Positions 55,234 to 63,577 of a stretch of DNA of 64,000 nt are shown piece by piece. Position 1 is the first letter of the stretch, and each line of letters opens with the position of its first letter. This DNA is from Bacterioplanoides sp. SCSIO 12839 (lineage in GTDB: Bacteria > Pseudomonadota > Gammaproteobacteria > Pseudomonadales > Oceanobacteraceae): NCBI RefSeq assembly GCF_024397975.1, contig NZ_CP073745.1:2072501-2136500 (forward strand). The letters run 5' to 3'. Made by a program: the position numbers and the translations under genes. Below the pieces are notes generated by a model. That model was not told the DNA's origin and did no database searches. It saw only the letters and a program-made list of their open reading frames with translations.

Positions 55234-55294
55234 TGCGGCTTGTTTTGCAATATGGTGATTTCAGTAACAGCGTTGACAGCTCACAGCCTGATGA

Positions 55295-56812
55295 CTAACG
55301 CAGGCGCTGACGCAACATCAGGCGCTGACGCAACATCAGGCGCTGAACAAAGGTCAGCGGAAACACCCGCATCATAAACATCAACACCAACATCAGCACT
55401 GCGAAACTCAGCCCGGTGGCTAGCTGCCAAGCTTCACTCCAACTGTGAGTCAACCCGTGATAGCAGGCGAGCAAAACCCCTGTGATTACCACACTCGAGA
55501 CCCACTGGCGATGCTGATATGGCAGTGGCAGCCAATATTGACTCACCACATAAAAACTCAGCAGACGTAAGCCATATACCAGCAATAACACCCAAACAGC
55601 ACCCCAAACCCCGTGCTCCGGCACCAACCACCAATAACCCATGATCGCGACGGCAGCACACATCCACTGAATCCACATCTGCGACTGACTGGAGTTACCG
55701 GCAAAACAACCCAGATTCAGTAAATCACCGGCATTTTTAAGAATATTCACCAGCGCCAGCCACACAACAATACTGGCAGCGGCGTGGTAACTTTGCGGCA
55801 GCACCAGTAACACAAAGGCTGGCAAGGTCAGCACCATCGCCGCCCCGAGAAAAATACCGATATTGGTACCCAGCAAAGCAAAATCAGCACACTGCTGCTT
55901 GCCATTGGTTTGCTGTAAAAGCTGAAAACGTGTCGGAAACCACCACAGTGCAAACGGCTGCATCATCAGCCCCAGAATCAGCGCAAATTTGCTGGCAATG
56001 GCATATACCGCCAGCTGCTCAACACCAATACAATCCGCCAGTAACCAACGATCCAGTCCGGTAATGGCAAACAGCCCCATACGGCTTAACACGATCGGGC
56101 CACCATAACGACTGAGCTGACCGATAACCGTTCGATTCAGGCTGACAATTTTGCTGAAGCCACCGCTCTGCTGCAGCAGAAACCGGAGCAACAGGCAAAC
56201 CAGCAAACCACTGGCAATCGCTCCTGCAATCAATACCGCTTGAATATTGCTGTACACACTGGCTCCTTCTCGACGGCCAGATTCCAGCAACAGAACAATC
56301 AGGCTGGCCTGTACCAGTACCTTGATCACGTTATAGAAACAAAACTGCTTCGCCATGGATTGCATCCGCATCAGAGTTAACGGGATCACGATCAGGCCTT
56401 CGGCCAAAGTTGGCACCGCAATTAACCACAACTCTGTTTGGCCAATGCCTTCAGGTAATACAGACACCAATGCACTTTGAGTCATCATCAGCAATACGAT
56501 GGCAATCAGGGTAATCAGCAGGGTCAGCCCGGTACAACTGGCAATAATGCTCTCTCGTTGTGACCCTTGCGCCTCACCAACAAAACGATACAAGGCCTCA
56601 ACCAACCCGAAACCAATCACGATGGTGCCAATATCAGCCAATACCACCAGTGTTTCTAACAAACCATATTCTGTAGGCGTCAGCTGTCTGGTGAGATAAG
56701 GCATCATCAACAGGGACACGCCTTTCATCAACACAATACCAATGCCGTAATACATGGCCTGAGATAACGCACCGGATGGAGCAGGTTCAGAATGATGAGC
56801 CTCAGATTTCAT
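55295..56812 (-). CDS. Wzx-type oligosaccharide flippase (MATE/MOP fold)
   Basis: The product is 505 residues with about 12-14 hydrophobic segments throughout and an N-terminal MMPYLTRQLTPTEYGLLE segment near residue 37, typical of lipopolysaccharide and exopolysaccharide flippases. It should move undecaprenyl-linked repeat units across the inner membrane. The start overlaps the end of the upstream glycosyltransferase by 11 bases. The very 3' end carries an 18-base tandem repeat, giving a C-terminus with RLMLRQ twice. No polymerase gene follows. Confidence 0.88.
   Translation of the reverse strand: MKSEAHHSEPAPSGALSQAMYYGIGIVLMKGVSLLMMPYLTRQLTPTEYGLLETLVVLADIGTIVIGFGLVEALYRFVGEAQGSQRESIIASCTGLTLLITLIAIVLLMMTQSALVSVLPEGIGQTELWLIAVPTLAEGLIVIPLTLMRMQSMAKQFCFYNVIKVLVQASLIVLLLESGRREGASVYSNIQAVLIAGAIASGLLVCLLLRFLLQQSGGFSKIVSLNRTVIGQLSRYGGPIVLSRMGLFAITGLDRWLLADCIGVEQLAVYAIASKFALILGLMMQPFALWWFPTRFQLLQQTNGKQQCADFALLGTNIGIFLGAAMVLTLPAFVLLVLPQSYHAAASIVVWLALVNILKNAGDLLNLGCFAGNSSQSQMWIQWMCAAVAIMGYWWLVPEHGVWGAVWVLLLVYGLRLLSFYVVSQYWLPLPYQHRQWVSSVVITGVLLACYHGLTHSWSEAWQLATGLSFAVLMLVLMFMMRVFPLTFVQRLMLRQRLMLRQRLR
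55301..55346. repeat. 18-bp tandem repeat at the flippase 3' end
   Basis: The unit CAGGCGCTGACGCAACAT occurs twice exactly (55301-55318, 55319-55336) with a partial third copy (CAGGCGCTGA). The frame is kept, so copy number changes alter only the cytosolic tail (RLMLRQ repeats). Confidence 0.85.
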
Positions 56813-58064
56813 GATGCATTACCTCGACCTGATAGCCGGCATGAGCTGACTCAAATTGACGGGAAAGTTGCAATGCACAGACATCCGCGCTGAAACAACA
56901 TGTCAGCTTATGATGGGCCAAACCGGTTATGGCACGAATCCGCTGTTGACCATCCGCCTGAGACAAATCCTCAACCAACTGATTCAGTACCCGGGCCAGA
57001 TCATCGGCATCATTATGTCTGGCGACCCAGGCGCAATGTGGATCAAGGATTTCGCCACTGGCCATCAGGTCTGTGGTCACAACCGGAACTTTACAAGCCA
57101 TCGCTTCTTTTAAGACCAACGGCCCGGTGTCCATAATGCCGTCGGCTGTTTTGCAAAATGGCAGTACCAGTGCCTGATAATCGGTAATATGGGTCATCAC
57201 CCATTGGCGTGAAACCGCGCCAATAAAGTGAACTTGCTGATGCAGACCCAGTTCAGCGACCTGCTCCTGCAAGGCTTGCTTCAGTGGCCCATCACCGGCG
57301 ATATCAATTTCAATATCGGCATCACATTTCGCAATTGCATTGACTAAATCAGGTAATCCTTTGGTTTCAGACAAGCGACCCAAAAATAATAATTTATTGT
57401 TTTTTCCCTGAGATTTGTCGCTATGTGCAGGATGAAAGCTGTGTGTATCAACACCACATGGAATATGAACAACCGGAGTTTCGGGCGACATGGTTTGAAA
57501 TTCATCCAACATGCGTTTGCAAACTGCAACAACAAAATCTGCATTTTGCAATTTACTTTGCAAATTCTGCGGCGTTTTATACACATCAGAACCATGACTG
57601 GTAAATGAAACACTGATACCGGAAAGGCGTGCAGCGGTGATTCCCAGCACAGCTGGTGACCAGGCAAAATGACAGTGAATATGCTGTGCCCTGAAGTGCC
57701 AAACCAGATACGACACTTTCAAACCATGAAACAATACGGAGCGAGTCGATACGCCTTTTTGTTCGCGAGCAAACAAAAAGGCTGCCCAGACAGAAAGCAA
57801 ATATTCGTCACCTTTCAGCAACGCAAAAAGCAACTGAAAACCCCATAAAATCAGGTATTTAAGTACGGCAATAAAAGACACATCGGATAGTGATAGAAAG
57901 CGCTCATTCAGTTTTTCATCCCCAGCCTGACATGGCTCATCACGTCTTTTTAAGCACACCGGGACAACCCGATGGCCCTGACGTTCAATTGCTTTTATCT
58001 CTGTGGTGATAAAAGTTTCACTTGCCACCGGGAACTCTGGAATCACATATAAAATTGTTTTCAT
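56802..58064 (-). CDS. Glycosyltransferase family 4
   Basis: The product is 420 residues beginning MKTILYVIPEFPVASETFI, a GT-B fold. It has FTSHGSDVYKT near residue 165, LGRLSETKGLPDLVNAI near 232 and the donor site LKEAMACKVPVVTTD near 330. The ATG at 58064 has a GGAG ribosome site 8 bases upstream; an in-frame start at 58094 would add ten residues. It is the first gene of a two-gene unit with the flippase and is preceded by a predicted sigma-54 promoter. Sugar specificity is unknown. Confidence 0.88.
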   Translation of the reverse strand: MKTILYVIPEFPVASETFITTEIKAIERQGHRVVPVCLKRRDEPCQAGDEKLNERFLSLSDVSFIAVLKYLILWGFQLLFALLKGDEYLLSVWAAFLFAREQKGVSTRSVLFHGLKVSYLVWHFRAQHIHCHFAWSPAVLGITAARLSGISVSFTSHGSDVYKTPQNLQSKLQNADFVVAVCKRMLDEFQTMSPETPVVHIPCGVDTHSFHPAHSDKSQGKNNKLLFLGRLSETKGLPDLVNAIAKCDADIEIDIAGDGPLKQALQEQVAELGLHQQVHFIGAVSRQWVMTHITDYQALVLPFCKTADGIMDTGPLVLKEAMACKVPVVTTDLMASGEILDPHCAWVARHNDADDLARVLNQLVEDLSQADGQQRIRAITGLAHHKLTCCFSADVCALQLSRQFESAHAGYQVEVMHHEI

Positions 58065-58135
58065 ACTCACGCTCCGATTTGCACTTCTATTCACACTTAG
58101 GCCGTGCTGCGTTTTTTCATTCAGCTAATGAGTCA

Positions 58136-58153
58136 TTGGCATTTGCTTTGCTC
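58136..58153 (+). promoter_or_regulatory. Sigma-54 promoter of the GT2 gene
   Basis: TTGGCATTTGCTTTGCTC has GG (58138-58139) and GC (58150-58151) with 10 bases between. Predicted start near 58163, about 63 bases before the ATG. It faces the opposite-strand promoter at 58179-58196. Confidence 0.75.
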
Positions 58154-58178
58154 ATTAACATTTATGTTTGAAGTGATT

Positions 58179-58196
58179 CAGCAATGACAATGCCAA
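58179..58196 (-). promoter_or_regulatory. Sigma-54 promoter of the GT4-flippase unit
   Basis: On the minus strand TTGGCATTGTCATTGCTG has GG (58194-58193) and GC (58182-58181) with 10 bases between. Predicted start near 58169, about 105 bases before the ATG at 58064. Confidence 0.75.
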
Positions 58197-58225
58197 CTGA
58201 AAAATGAAAATAACGGAGAGAAACA

Positions 58226-59212
58226 ATGAACCTTAATCTACCCAGCGGTGAAAAACGTGCAGCTCAATTTAAGAGCCAATGCTGTGTCAGCGTGGTTATT
58301 CCAACCTACAATTGCCTGGAATATTTACCACGCGCAATTCGCAGCATTCTTGATCAGGGCATTCATAATCTTGAAATTCTGGTTATCGACGATAATTCCA
58401 GCGACGGTACCTGGGCATGGTTACAAGAACAGCAAAAACGTATTCCACAACTGCGCAGCTACCATCTTCGCGGCGTTGGTTCAGCCAGAGCCAGAAATTT
58501 TGCGCTGAAACGTGTTCGCGGCGAATACATTGCATTCCTGGATGCTGATGATTATTGGCACAGTGGAAAACTGAAAAAACAACTCGATTTTCATCGCAGC
58601 GATCCACGTATTGTGATGAGTTTTACCAACTACCACCACACGACTCCTGACAATACGGACCTTGGTGATTGTTTTGGTTTCTGGCCACACTTTAAACAAG
58701 TCGCCATTCAGGATAATAATTTTCACGAACTGGAATCTGCGGCTGAAAAAATCTTCAGTGAAAATGTCATTGGCACTTCCTGTGTCATGGTGAAAACCAA
58801 AACCCAGAAGATGATTGGTGGTTTTGATAACAAACTAAAATCCGCAGAAGACTGGGATTTATGGATGCGATTTTGCAAAGCCGGACGCGTGGCTTATTGC
58901 AACGAAGAATTGATGGAATATCTGGTCAGGCCCGGTTCTAAAACCAGCAACCGTTTGCGCCGCCTCGACCATATGAAAATCATCATGAAGCGCCACGAAG
59001 GTTATGTGAAACGCCTCAATATCTGGGCCGTCATGCAGGCTTATGGCCGTTTAGCAACCGGTTACGCCGAACACTATGCAGAGCAACAACAGTTCCTTAA
59101 AGCGTTCTGGCACCAAACCAAAGCAACCTTATTAAATCCATCGAAACGCAACGCAAAAGCGGCACTGGCTCAATTGTATTGGGCAATCAAAAGCAAAAAA
59201 CAAATCGCCTGA
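58226..59212 (+). CDS. Glycosyltransferase family 2
   Basis: The product is 328 residues with a GT-A fold: VSVVIPTYNCLEYLPRAIRS near residue 21, VIDDNSSDGTW near 53, the metal-binding FLDADDYW (DAD near residue 107) and EDWDLWMRFCKAG near residue 209. No membrane helix, so a peripheral cytosolic inverting transferase. A strong GGAGAG ribosome site precedes the ATG. It is transcribed away from the GT4-flippase unit from its own sigma-54 promoter and closes the polysaccharide locus on this side. Confidence 0.9.
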   Translation: MNLNLPSGEKRAAQFKSQCCVSVVIPTYNCLEYLPRAIRSILDQGIHNLEILVIDDNSSDGTWAWLQEQQKRIPQLRSYHLRGVGSARARNFALKRVRGEYIAFLDADDYWHSGKLKKQLDFHRSDPRIVMSFTNYHHTTPDNTDLGDCFGFWPHFKQVAIQDNNFHELESAAEKIFSENVIGTSCVMVKTKTQKMIGGFDNKLKSAEDWDLWMRFCKAGRVAYCNEELMEYLVRPGSKTSNRLRRLDHMKIIMKRHEGYVKRLNIWAVMQAYGRLATGYAEHYAEQQQFLKAFWHQTKATLLNPSKRNAKAALAQLYWAIKSKKQIA

Positions 59213-59258
59213 TGCGCTTACGGCACAAGGATGTGCTTGCTCTCTTCCTGCCTGATCA

Positions 59259-59291
59259 CTAAGTAGTTTCCTCACGCCATCTAAGTAGTTT
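59259..59291. repeat. Direct repeat CTAAGTAGTTT x2
   Basis: Two exact 11-base copies (59259-59269 and 59281-59291) are spaced 22 bases apart, about two helical turns, upstream of the lipoprotein gene. This could be a regulator site. The rest of the 238-base gap holds no convincing terminator for the GT2 gene and one weak palindrome (AGTGG...CCACT). Confidence 0.4.
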
Positions 59292-59450
59292 GATGGACAG
59301 CATTTCGGGTACTGACTGGTTAATATTTCAACGCTTTAGTCTCGTTAAGCCTGAATTCAGCTAACGGGCTTAAAGTTAATGGTGTTGCACATCTTGAGTG
59401 GTTAATGGCCACTTTAACTTCCAGATTTATGTTGTTGGAGATTACTGACA

Positions 59451-60983
59451 ATGAATAAAGCATTCTTGCCAGCCACCCTTTTGTTTTCATTGTTAACCGC
59501 CTGTGGTGGCGGTGGTTCAGGCTCTGGTGGATCAGACCCGACGCCCCAGCCTGATCCTGATAAACCGACGAACCCAAGTGAACCAACTGACCCAAGCGAA
59601 CCAACAACCCCAGAGCCCGCTGCGGATGGTTTCACTTATCTGTTTTCCGGTTCTGACCTGATCAGCTATAACTTCACTAATGATCAATTTTCAGATATCG
59701 CTGCGGAACCCAAAAGCTTCGACCTCAACCTCCACGCAAACCAGTCAGAGTTTGCTGCCGCTGATGCCGTATTTTATCTGCAAAATAATCACTGGCTGCA
59801 GGTAAACCGCAAAACCAATCAACCAGAGCAGGTCAGCAGTGCCACACTGCAAACCGAAGTGTGTGACACGTTTGTATTGTCTGATAGCAGCACCAGCCAC
59901 CTGTTTTACACAACCGCAGGCGCCGATACTCGCTGCAGTGACGAAGATGACAACATCTCATTTCGCATCGACAGCAACATGACGGCCAGCTCAGCTCCTG
60001 TCAGCCTGGCCAATAACCTGCAAATCAGTATCAATGAAACCGACCCGGTGTTAATCAATAACCGTTTGGTCGGTTTCTTAATCAAAGACAGCAGCAACAA
60101 CCTGCTATTCAGTAACCTGAACACAACCACCACAGTACAATTGGCAGCAAATGTGGCCGGCCAGGTGTCAGTGTACAATTTCACAAGCCGCAACAAAGCC
60201 TTGACCAAGGTGGACAACAAGCTTTACGACTTGTCGTTAGAACAACTCGAAAGTGGCAATCTGGGCGATGCGATTTTCACCAACACACAAAATATCCTGA
60301 ATGTATTTAGCCAGGATGGCCGCTTATTCTACAAAGGCGGTGCTGACAGCCAGATTCATCATTTTGATGCAAAAACCGGAGTTTCAACCGTTATTTTTGA
60401 TGCTGCGACCAGTACCCCAGGCAAAACCGTTAGTAACGTTGAAGTAGGCCACAATGGCATCCTGATTAAGCTCAACAGCGATGAATTACTACTGGTTAAT
60501 TTAGAAAATCTCTCGGCACCGGTTAATAAGCTGTTATCCGTAGCAGTTCCAAATTCAAGCTCATCAACCACAACCGTAGATGGTGGGTTTATCATTGGTG
60601 GAAATGATAATGATGGCGCTCATCGTGCTATCTTCATTAGTGACAACGGCGATGTAACGACGATTAACAATGCAGATTGGTTACGAGTCGACAGCAGCAG
60701 CCATCAATTCAGCTCTCTTCCGGTGTTATTCCGTTTTGGTAGCGATAAGAATGCATTAACACTTTGGTCTGCAACAACCAAAACAGATGTACATTCTCTG
60801 GGCGAATTCGATAAAAATATTTCAGACTTCAGAGTTGATTTGTTCGTGAACGACCAGGGTAAAGTGCTGTTGAGTAGCCGTAGTAATGAATCAGCAGTTA
60901 ACGGCCAGGTATTTGGCATGACCCTCAAGTCAGCCAACAGCCTGAAAGTTCTGAAAGCAGAAACCGGACATTTTATATTTTAA
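59451..60983 (+). CDS. Large lipoprotein with Pro-rich linker, unknown
   Basis: The product is 510 residues with a lipoprotein signal (lipobox LTAC, Cys18), then a Gly/Ser stretch and a linker built from PSEPT/DPSEPT units (about 28-56), as in surface lipoproteins. The remaining 450 residues are beta-rich with Asn/Ser/Thr richness and several SGSDLISYNF/LINNRLVGF-like blade patterns, possibly a beta-propeller; I do not recognise a family. Only two cysteines (in VCDTF and TRCSD) occur in the folded part, which may form a disulfide. It lies 238 bases after the GT2 gene in the same direction; membership of the polysaccharide regulon is unproven. Confidence 0.75.
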   Translation: MNKAFLPATLLFSLLTACGGGGSGSGGSDPTPQPDPDKPTNPSEPTDPSEPTTPEPAADGFTYLFSGSDLISYNFTNDQFSDIAAEPKSFDLNLHANQSEFAAADAVFYLQNNHWLQVNRKTNQPEQVSSATLQTEVCDTFVLSDSSTSHLFYTTAGADTRCSDEDDNISFRIDSNMTASSAPVSLANNLQISINETDPVLINNRLVGFLIKDSSNNLLFSNLNTTTTVQLAANVAGQVSVYNFTSRNKALTKVDNKLYDLSLEQLESGNLGDAIFTNTQNILNVFSQDGRLFYKGGADSQIHHFDAKTGVSTVIFDAATSTPGKTVSNVEVGHNGILIKLNSDELLLVNLENLSAPVNKLLSVAVPNSSSSTTTVDGGFIIGGNDNDGAHRAIFISDNGDVTTINNADWLRVDSSSHQFSSLPVLFRFGSDKNALTLWSATTKTDVHSLGEFDKNISDFRVDLFVNDQGKVLLSSRSNESAVNGQVFGMTLKSANSLKVLKAETGHFIF

Positions 60984-61005
60984 AATCATTTGCGTTAAAG
61001 CATAA

Positions 61006-61044
61006 AAAATCCGCTGGCGAAACACATTCATCAACCAGCGGATT
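61006..61044. terminator. Bidirectional terminator
   Basis: A perfect 11-bp stem (AAATCCGCTGG pairing with CCAGCGGATTT) lies between the convergent lipoprotein and 108-residue protein genes. The loop is 17 bases. Confidence 0.7.
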
Positions 61045-61067
61045 TATTATTTCTTCAAATTTCTATC

Positions 61068-61394
61068 TCAAGAAAAATAATCTTTAATCCAGTCGTAGAC
61101 GGTATCACTGGTAACGTCACTGGACTTCATCGCCTGATAGTCGTTACCCGGATCTTGATCACTGAAGGTATATTGATACTGGATTAACCCAGGATGTTCA
61201 TCGTGTAACACAACCAGAATGCGTTTTTTGCTGGGCAAACAGTCAATGGTTAATACATCGGCTGGGATACCCATTTTGCGCATGCCCTGCATGACACCAA
61301 TCACCGGATTAATGTCAGCAAAATCCTGTTGGATTTTGGCATGGGCTTCACTTGCGATATCGGAGAAAGATAATAAGGCTTGATTGGCGTTCAT
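61068..61394 (-). CDS. Small conserved-looking hypothetical protein
   Basis: The product is 108 residues, predicted cytosolic and mixed alpha/beta (MNANQALLSFSDIASEAHAK start, a strand pattern KKRILVVLHDEHPGLIQYQY near 61-80, and VYDWIKDYFS end). I do not recognise the family. Codon use and composition look like its neighbours. It is a single-gene unit between the lipoprotein gene and aspS. Confidence 0.6.
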   Translation of the reverse strand: MNANQALLSFSDIASEAHAKIQQDFADINPVIGVMQGMRKMGIPADVLTIDCLPSKKRILVVLHDEHPGLIQYQYTFSDQDPGNDYQAMKSSDVTSDTVYDWIKDYFS

Positions 61395-61472
61395 AGTAAA
61401 TATCAGAAATTGAAGTATTTAGATCAAGACAATAAAAATTAATTTTTTCGAAGATGATTTCTCATGTTCAAA

Positions 61473-61498
61473 AAAACGGGAGCCGAAGCTCCCGTTTT
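61473..61498 (-). terminator. Terminator of aspS
   Basis: On the minus strand an 11-bp stem AAAACGGGAGC/GCTCCCGTTTT is closed by a TTCG tetraloop and followed by a T run. Confidence 0.92.
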
Positions 61499-61534
61499 CT
61501 TTTTAATCAATCTGCACTTAAAACCAAGCCAGAA

Positions 61535-63310
61535 TTAAGATTCCGCTTTAGGCTTCTCACGTAGTTTGATATGCAGTTCACGCAGCTGAGCATTGCCCAC
61601 TTCTCCCGGTGCGTCGGTCATTACACACGCAGCAGATTGAGTTTTCGGGAAGGCAATCACTTCACGGATCGACTGAGCACCGGTCAGCAGCATTACTAAG
61701 CGGTCTAAACCGAATGCCAAGCCACCGTGTACCGGAGCACCGTACTTCAGCGCGTCCAGCAGGAAGCCAAACTTCTCTTGCTGCTCTTCTTCGCTGATAC
61801 CCAGTACGTCGAATACCGTTTCCTGCATTGACTGTTCGTGGATACGGATAGAGCCGCCACCCAGTTCACAACCGTTCAGAACCATATCGTAAGCACGAGA
61901 CAGTGCTGTGGTTGGTGCTGCTTTCAGCTCTTCCGGAGAGCAGGAAGGCGCAGTGAATGGGTGGTGAATCGCCGTGATACCACCGTCTTTGGTTTCTTCG
62001 AACATTGGGAAGTCAACAACCCAAAGCGGAGCCCACTCACAGGTGTACAGGTTCAGGTCTTCACCCAGCTTACAACGCAGTGCACCCAGCGCTTCGTTTA
62101 CGATCACTTCTTTGTCTGCGCCGAAGAAGATGATGTCGCCGTTTTGTGCGCCCAGCTTGTTCATGATGTCCATGGTGTTTTCTTCACCGATGAACTTGAT
62201 GATTGGAGATTGCAGGCCGTTAACGCCGTTTTCAATCTCGTTCACCTTAATCCACGCTAAGCCTTTCGCACCGTAGATGCCAACGAACTTGGTGTATTCG
62301 TCGATCTGCTTACGGGAGATTTCTGCACCACCTGGTACACGCAGTGCTGCAACGCGACCTTTAGGATCTTTTGCAGGGCCAGCGAATACTTTGAACTCGA
62401 TGTCTTGCAGGAATTCAGCAACGTCCACCAGCTGCAGAGGAATACGCAGATCTGGCTTATCAGAACCGTACTTTTCCATCGCTTCGGAATAAGGCATACG
62501 TGGGAATTCACCCAGCTGTACGTTTAATTCTTTTTCGAAGATTTCAGTGATCATGCCCTGAGTCAGCGACATGATTTCTTCTTCGTCGATGAAAGAGGCT
62601 TCGATATCGATCTGAGTGAATTCCGGCTGACGGTCAGCACGCAGGTCTTCGTCACGGAAACACTTAGCAATCTGGTAGTAACGGTCAAAACCAGAAACCA
62701 TCAGCAACTGCTTAAACAACTGCGGAGACTGCGGCAGTGCAAAGAAGTTGTGCTCATGAGTACGGCTTGGCACCAGGTAGTCACGTGCGCCTTCTGGGGT
62801 AGCACGGGTCAGAATTGGCGTTTCGATATCCAGGAAGCCGTTGTCTTCCAGGTAACGACGCACATGAGAAGACACTTTAGAACGGAAGCGCAGCTTCTCT
62901 TGCATCTCAGGGCGACGCATATCCATGTAGCGGTACTTCAGACGGATGTCTTCGCCCACATCGGTGTAGCCGTCTAATGGGAACGGAGGCGTTGCTGCCT
63001 TGTTCACCACGTTGATTTCTTTGCCCAGTACTTCGATCTTACCGGTGCGCATGTTTTCGTTGATGGTACCTTCAGGGCGACCACGAACGCGACCGGTGAT
63101 CTGAACCACAAACTCCGAACGCACGCTATCCGCAGTATTAAAAGCTTCTACGGTATCAGGATCGAATACCACCTGAACCAGACCTTCGCGATCACGAACG
63201 TCTAAGAAGATAACGCCACCGTGGTCACGGCGACGGTGAACCCAACCACAAAAGGTTACGGTTTCGTCAATCAAGGTTTCGTTAATATCACCACAATAGT
63301 GCGTGCGCAT
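61535..63310 (-). CDS. aspS: Aspartyl-tRNA synthetase
   Basis: The product is 591 residues, the length known from Pseudomonas. An OB-fold anticodon domain ([20 protein letters not shown] near residues 22-41) is followed by the class II core: motif 2 [20 protein letters not shown] near 216-235, a bacterial insertion domain, and motif 3 [15 protein letters not shown] near 548. I chose the ATG at 63310, which begins [13 protein letters not shown] as in relatives and has GGGA upstream; an ATG at 63325 would add five residues without a ribosome site. The sequence alone does not tell a discriminating from a non-discriminating (Asp/Asn) enzyme. Confidence 0.96.
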   Translation of the reverse strand: MRTHYCGDINETLIDETVTFCGWVHRRRDHGGVIFLDVRDREGLVQVVFDPDTVEAFNTADSVRSEFVVQITGRVRGRPEGTINENMRTGKIEVLGKEINVVNKAATPPFPLDGYTDVGEDIRLKYRYMDMRRPEMQEKLRFRSKVSSHVRRYLEDNGFLDIETPILTRATPEGARDYLVPSRTHEHNFFALPQSPQLFKQLLMVSGFDRYYQIAKCFRDEDLRADRQPEFTQIDIEASFIDEEEIMSLTQGMITEIFEKELNVQLGEFPRMPYSEAMEKYGSDKPDLRIPLQLVDVAEFLQDIEFKVFAGPAKDPKGRVAALRVPGGAEISRKQIDEYTKFVGIYGAKGLAWIKVNEIENGVNGLQSPIIKFIGEENTMDIMNKLGAQNGDIIFFGADKEVIVNEALGALRCKLGEDLNLYTCEWAPLWVVDFPMFEETKDGGITAIHHPFTAPSCSPEELKAAPTTALSRAYDMVLNGCELGGGSIRIHEQSMQETVFDVLGISEEEQQEKFGFLLDALKYGAPVHGGLAFGLDRLVMLLTGAQSIREVIAFPKTQSAACVMTDAPGEVGNAQLRELHIKLREKPKAES

Positions 63311-63577
63311 CGTTTGGTCCCGCATCAAAACGTCAATTTGAAATATAAAAAAGGCGGGCAGTATACAGAATTTTTGCCGGACGTCCGATACCCGCGATAT
63401 GAATTAACAGGGAAAGCATCAAATAAATTCCGAAATCCCGGCGGATCCCGGTGAAAATGCCTCATCTGCCCTGCTTCGACGACGTAAATCCACCTTGAGT
63501 CAGGTTGAGACTCAGGTAATCTGCATGGCCTGATCGATCAATAAGAACAACAATTTCATTTCAGGATGTGATTTCTC

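Noticed and set aside
55238-55250. Second LuxO-type box upstream of the sypA-like operon
   Set aside because: Only the right half-site TGCAA is present; the left half has no match to TTGCA.
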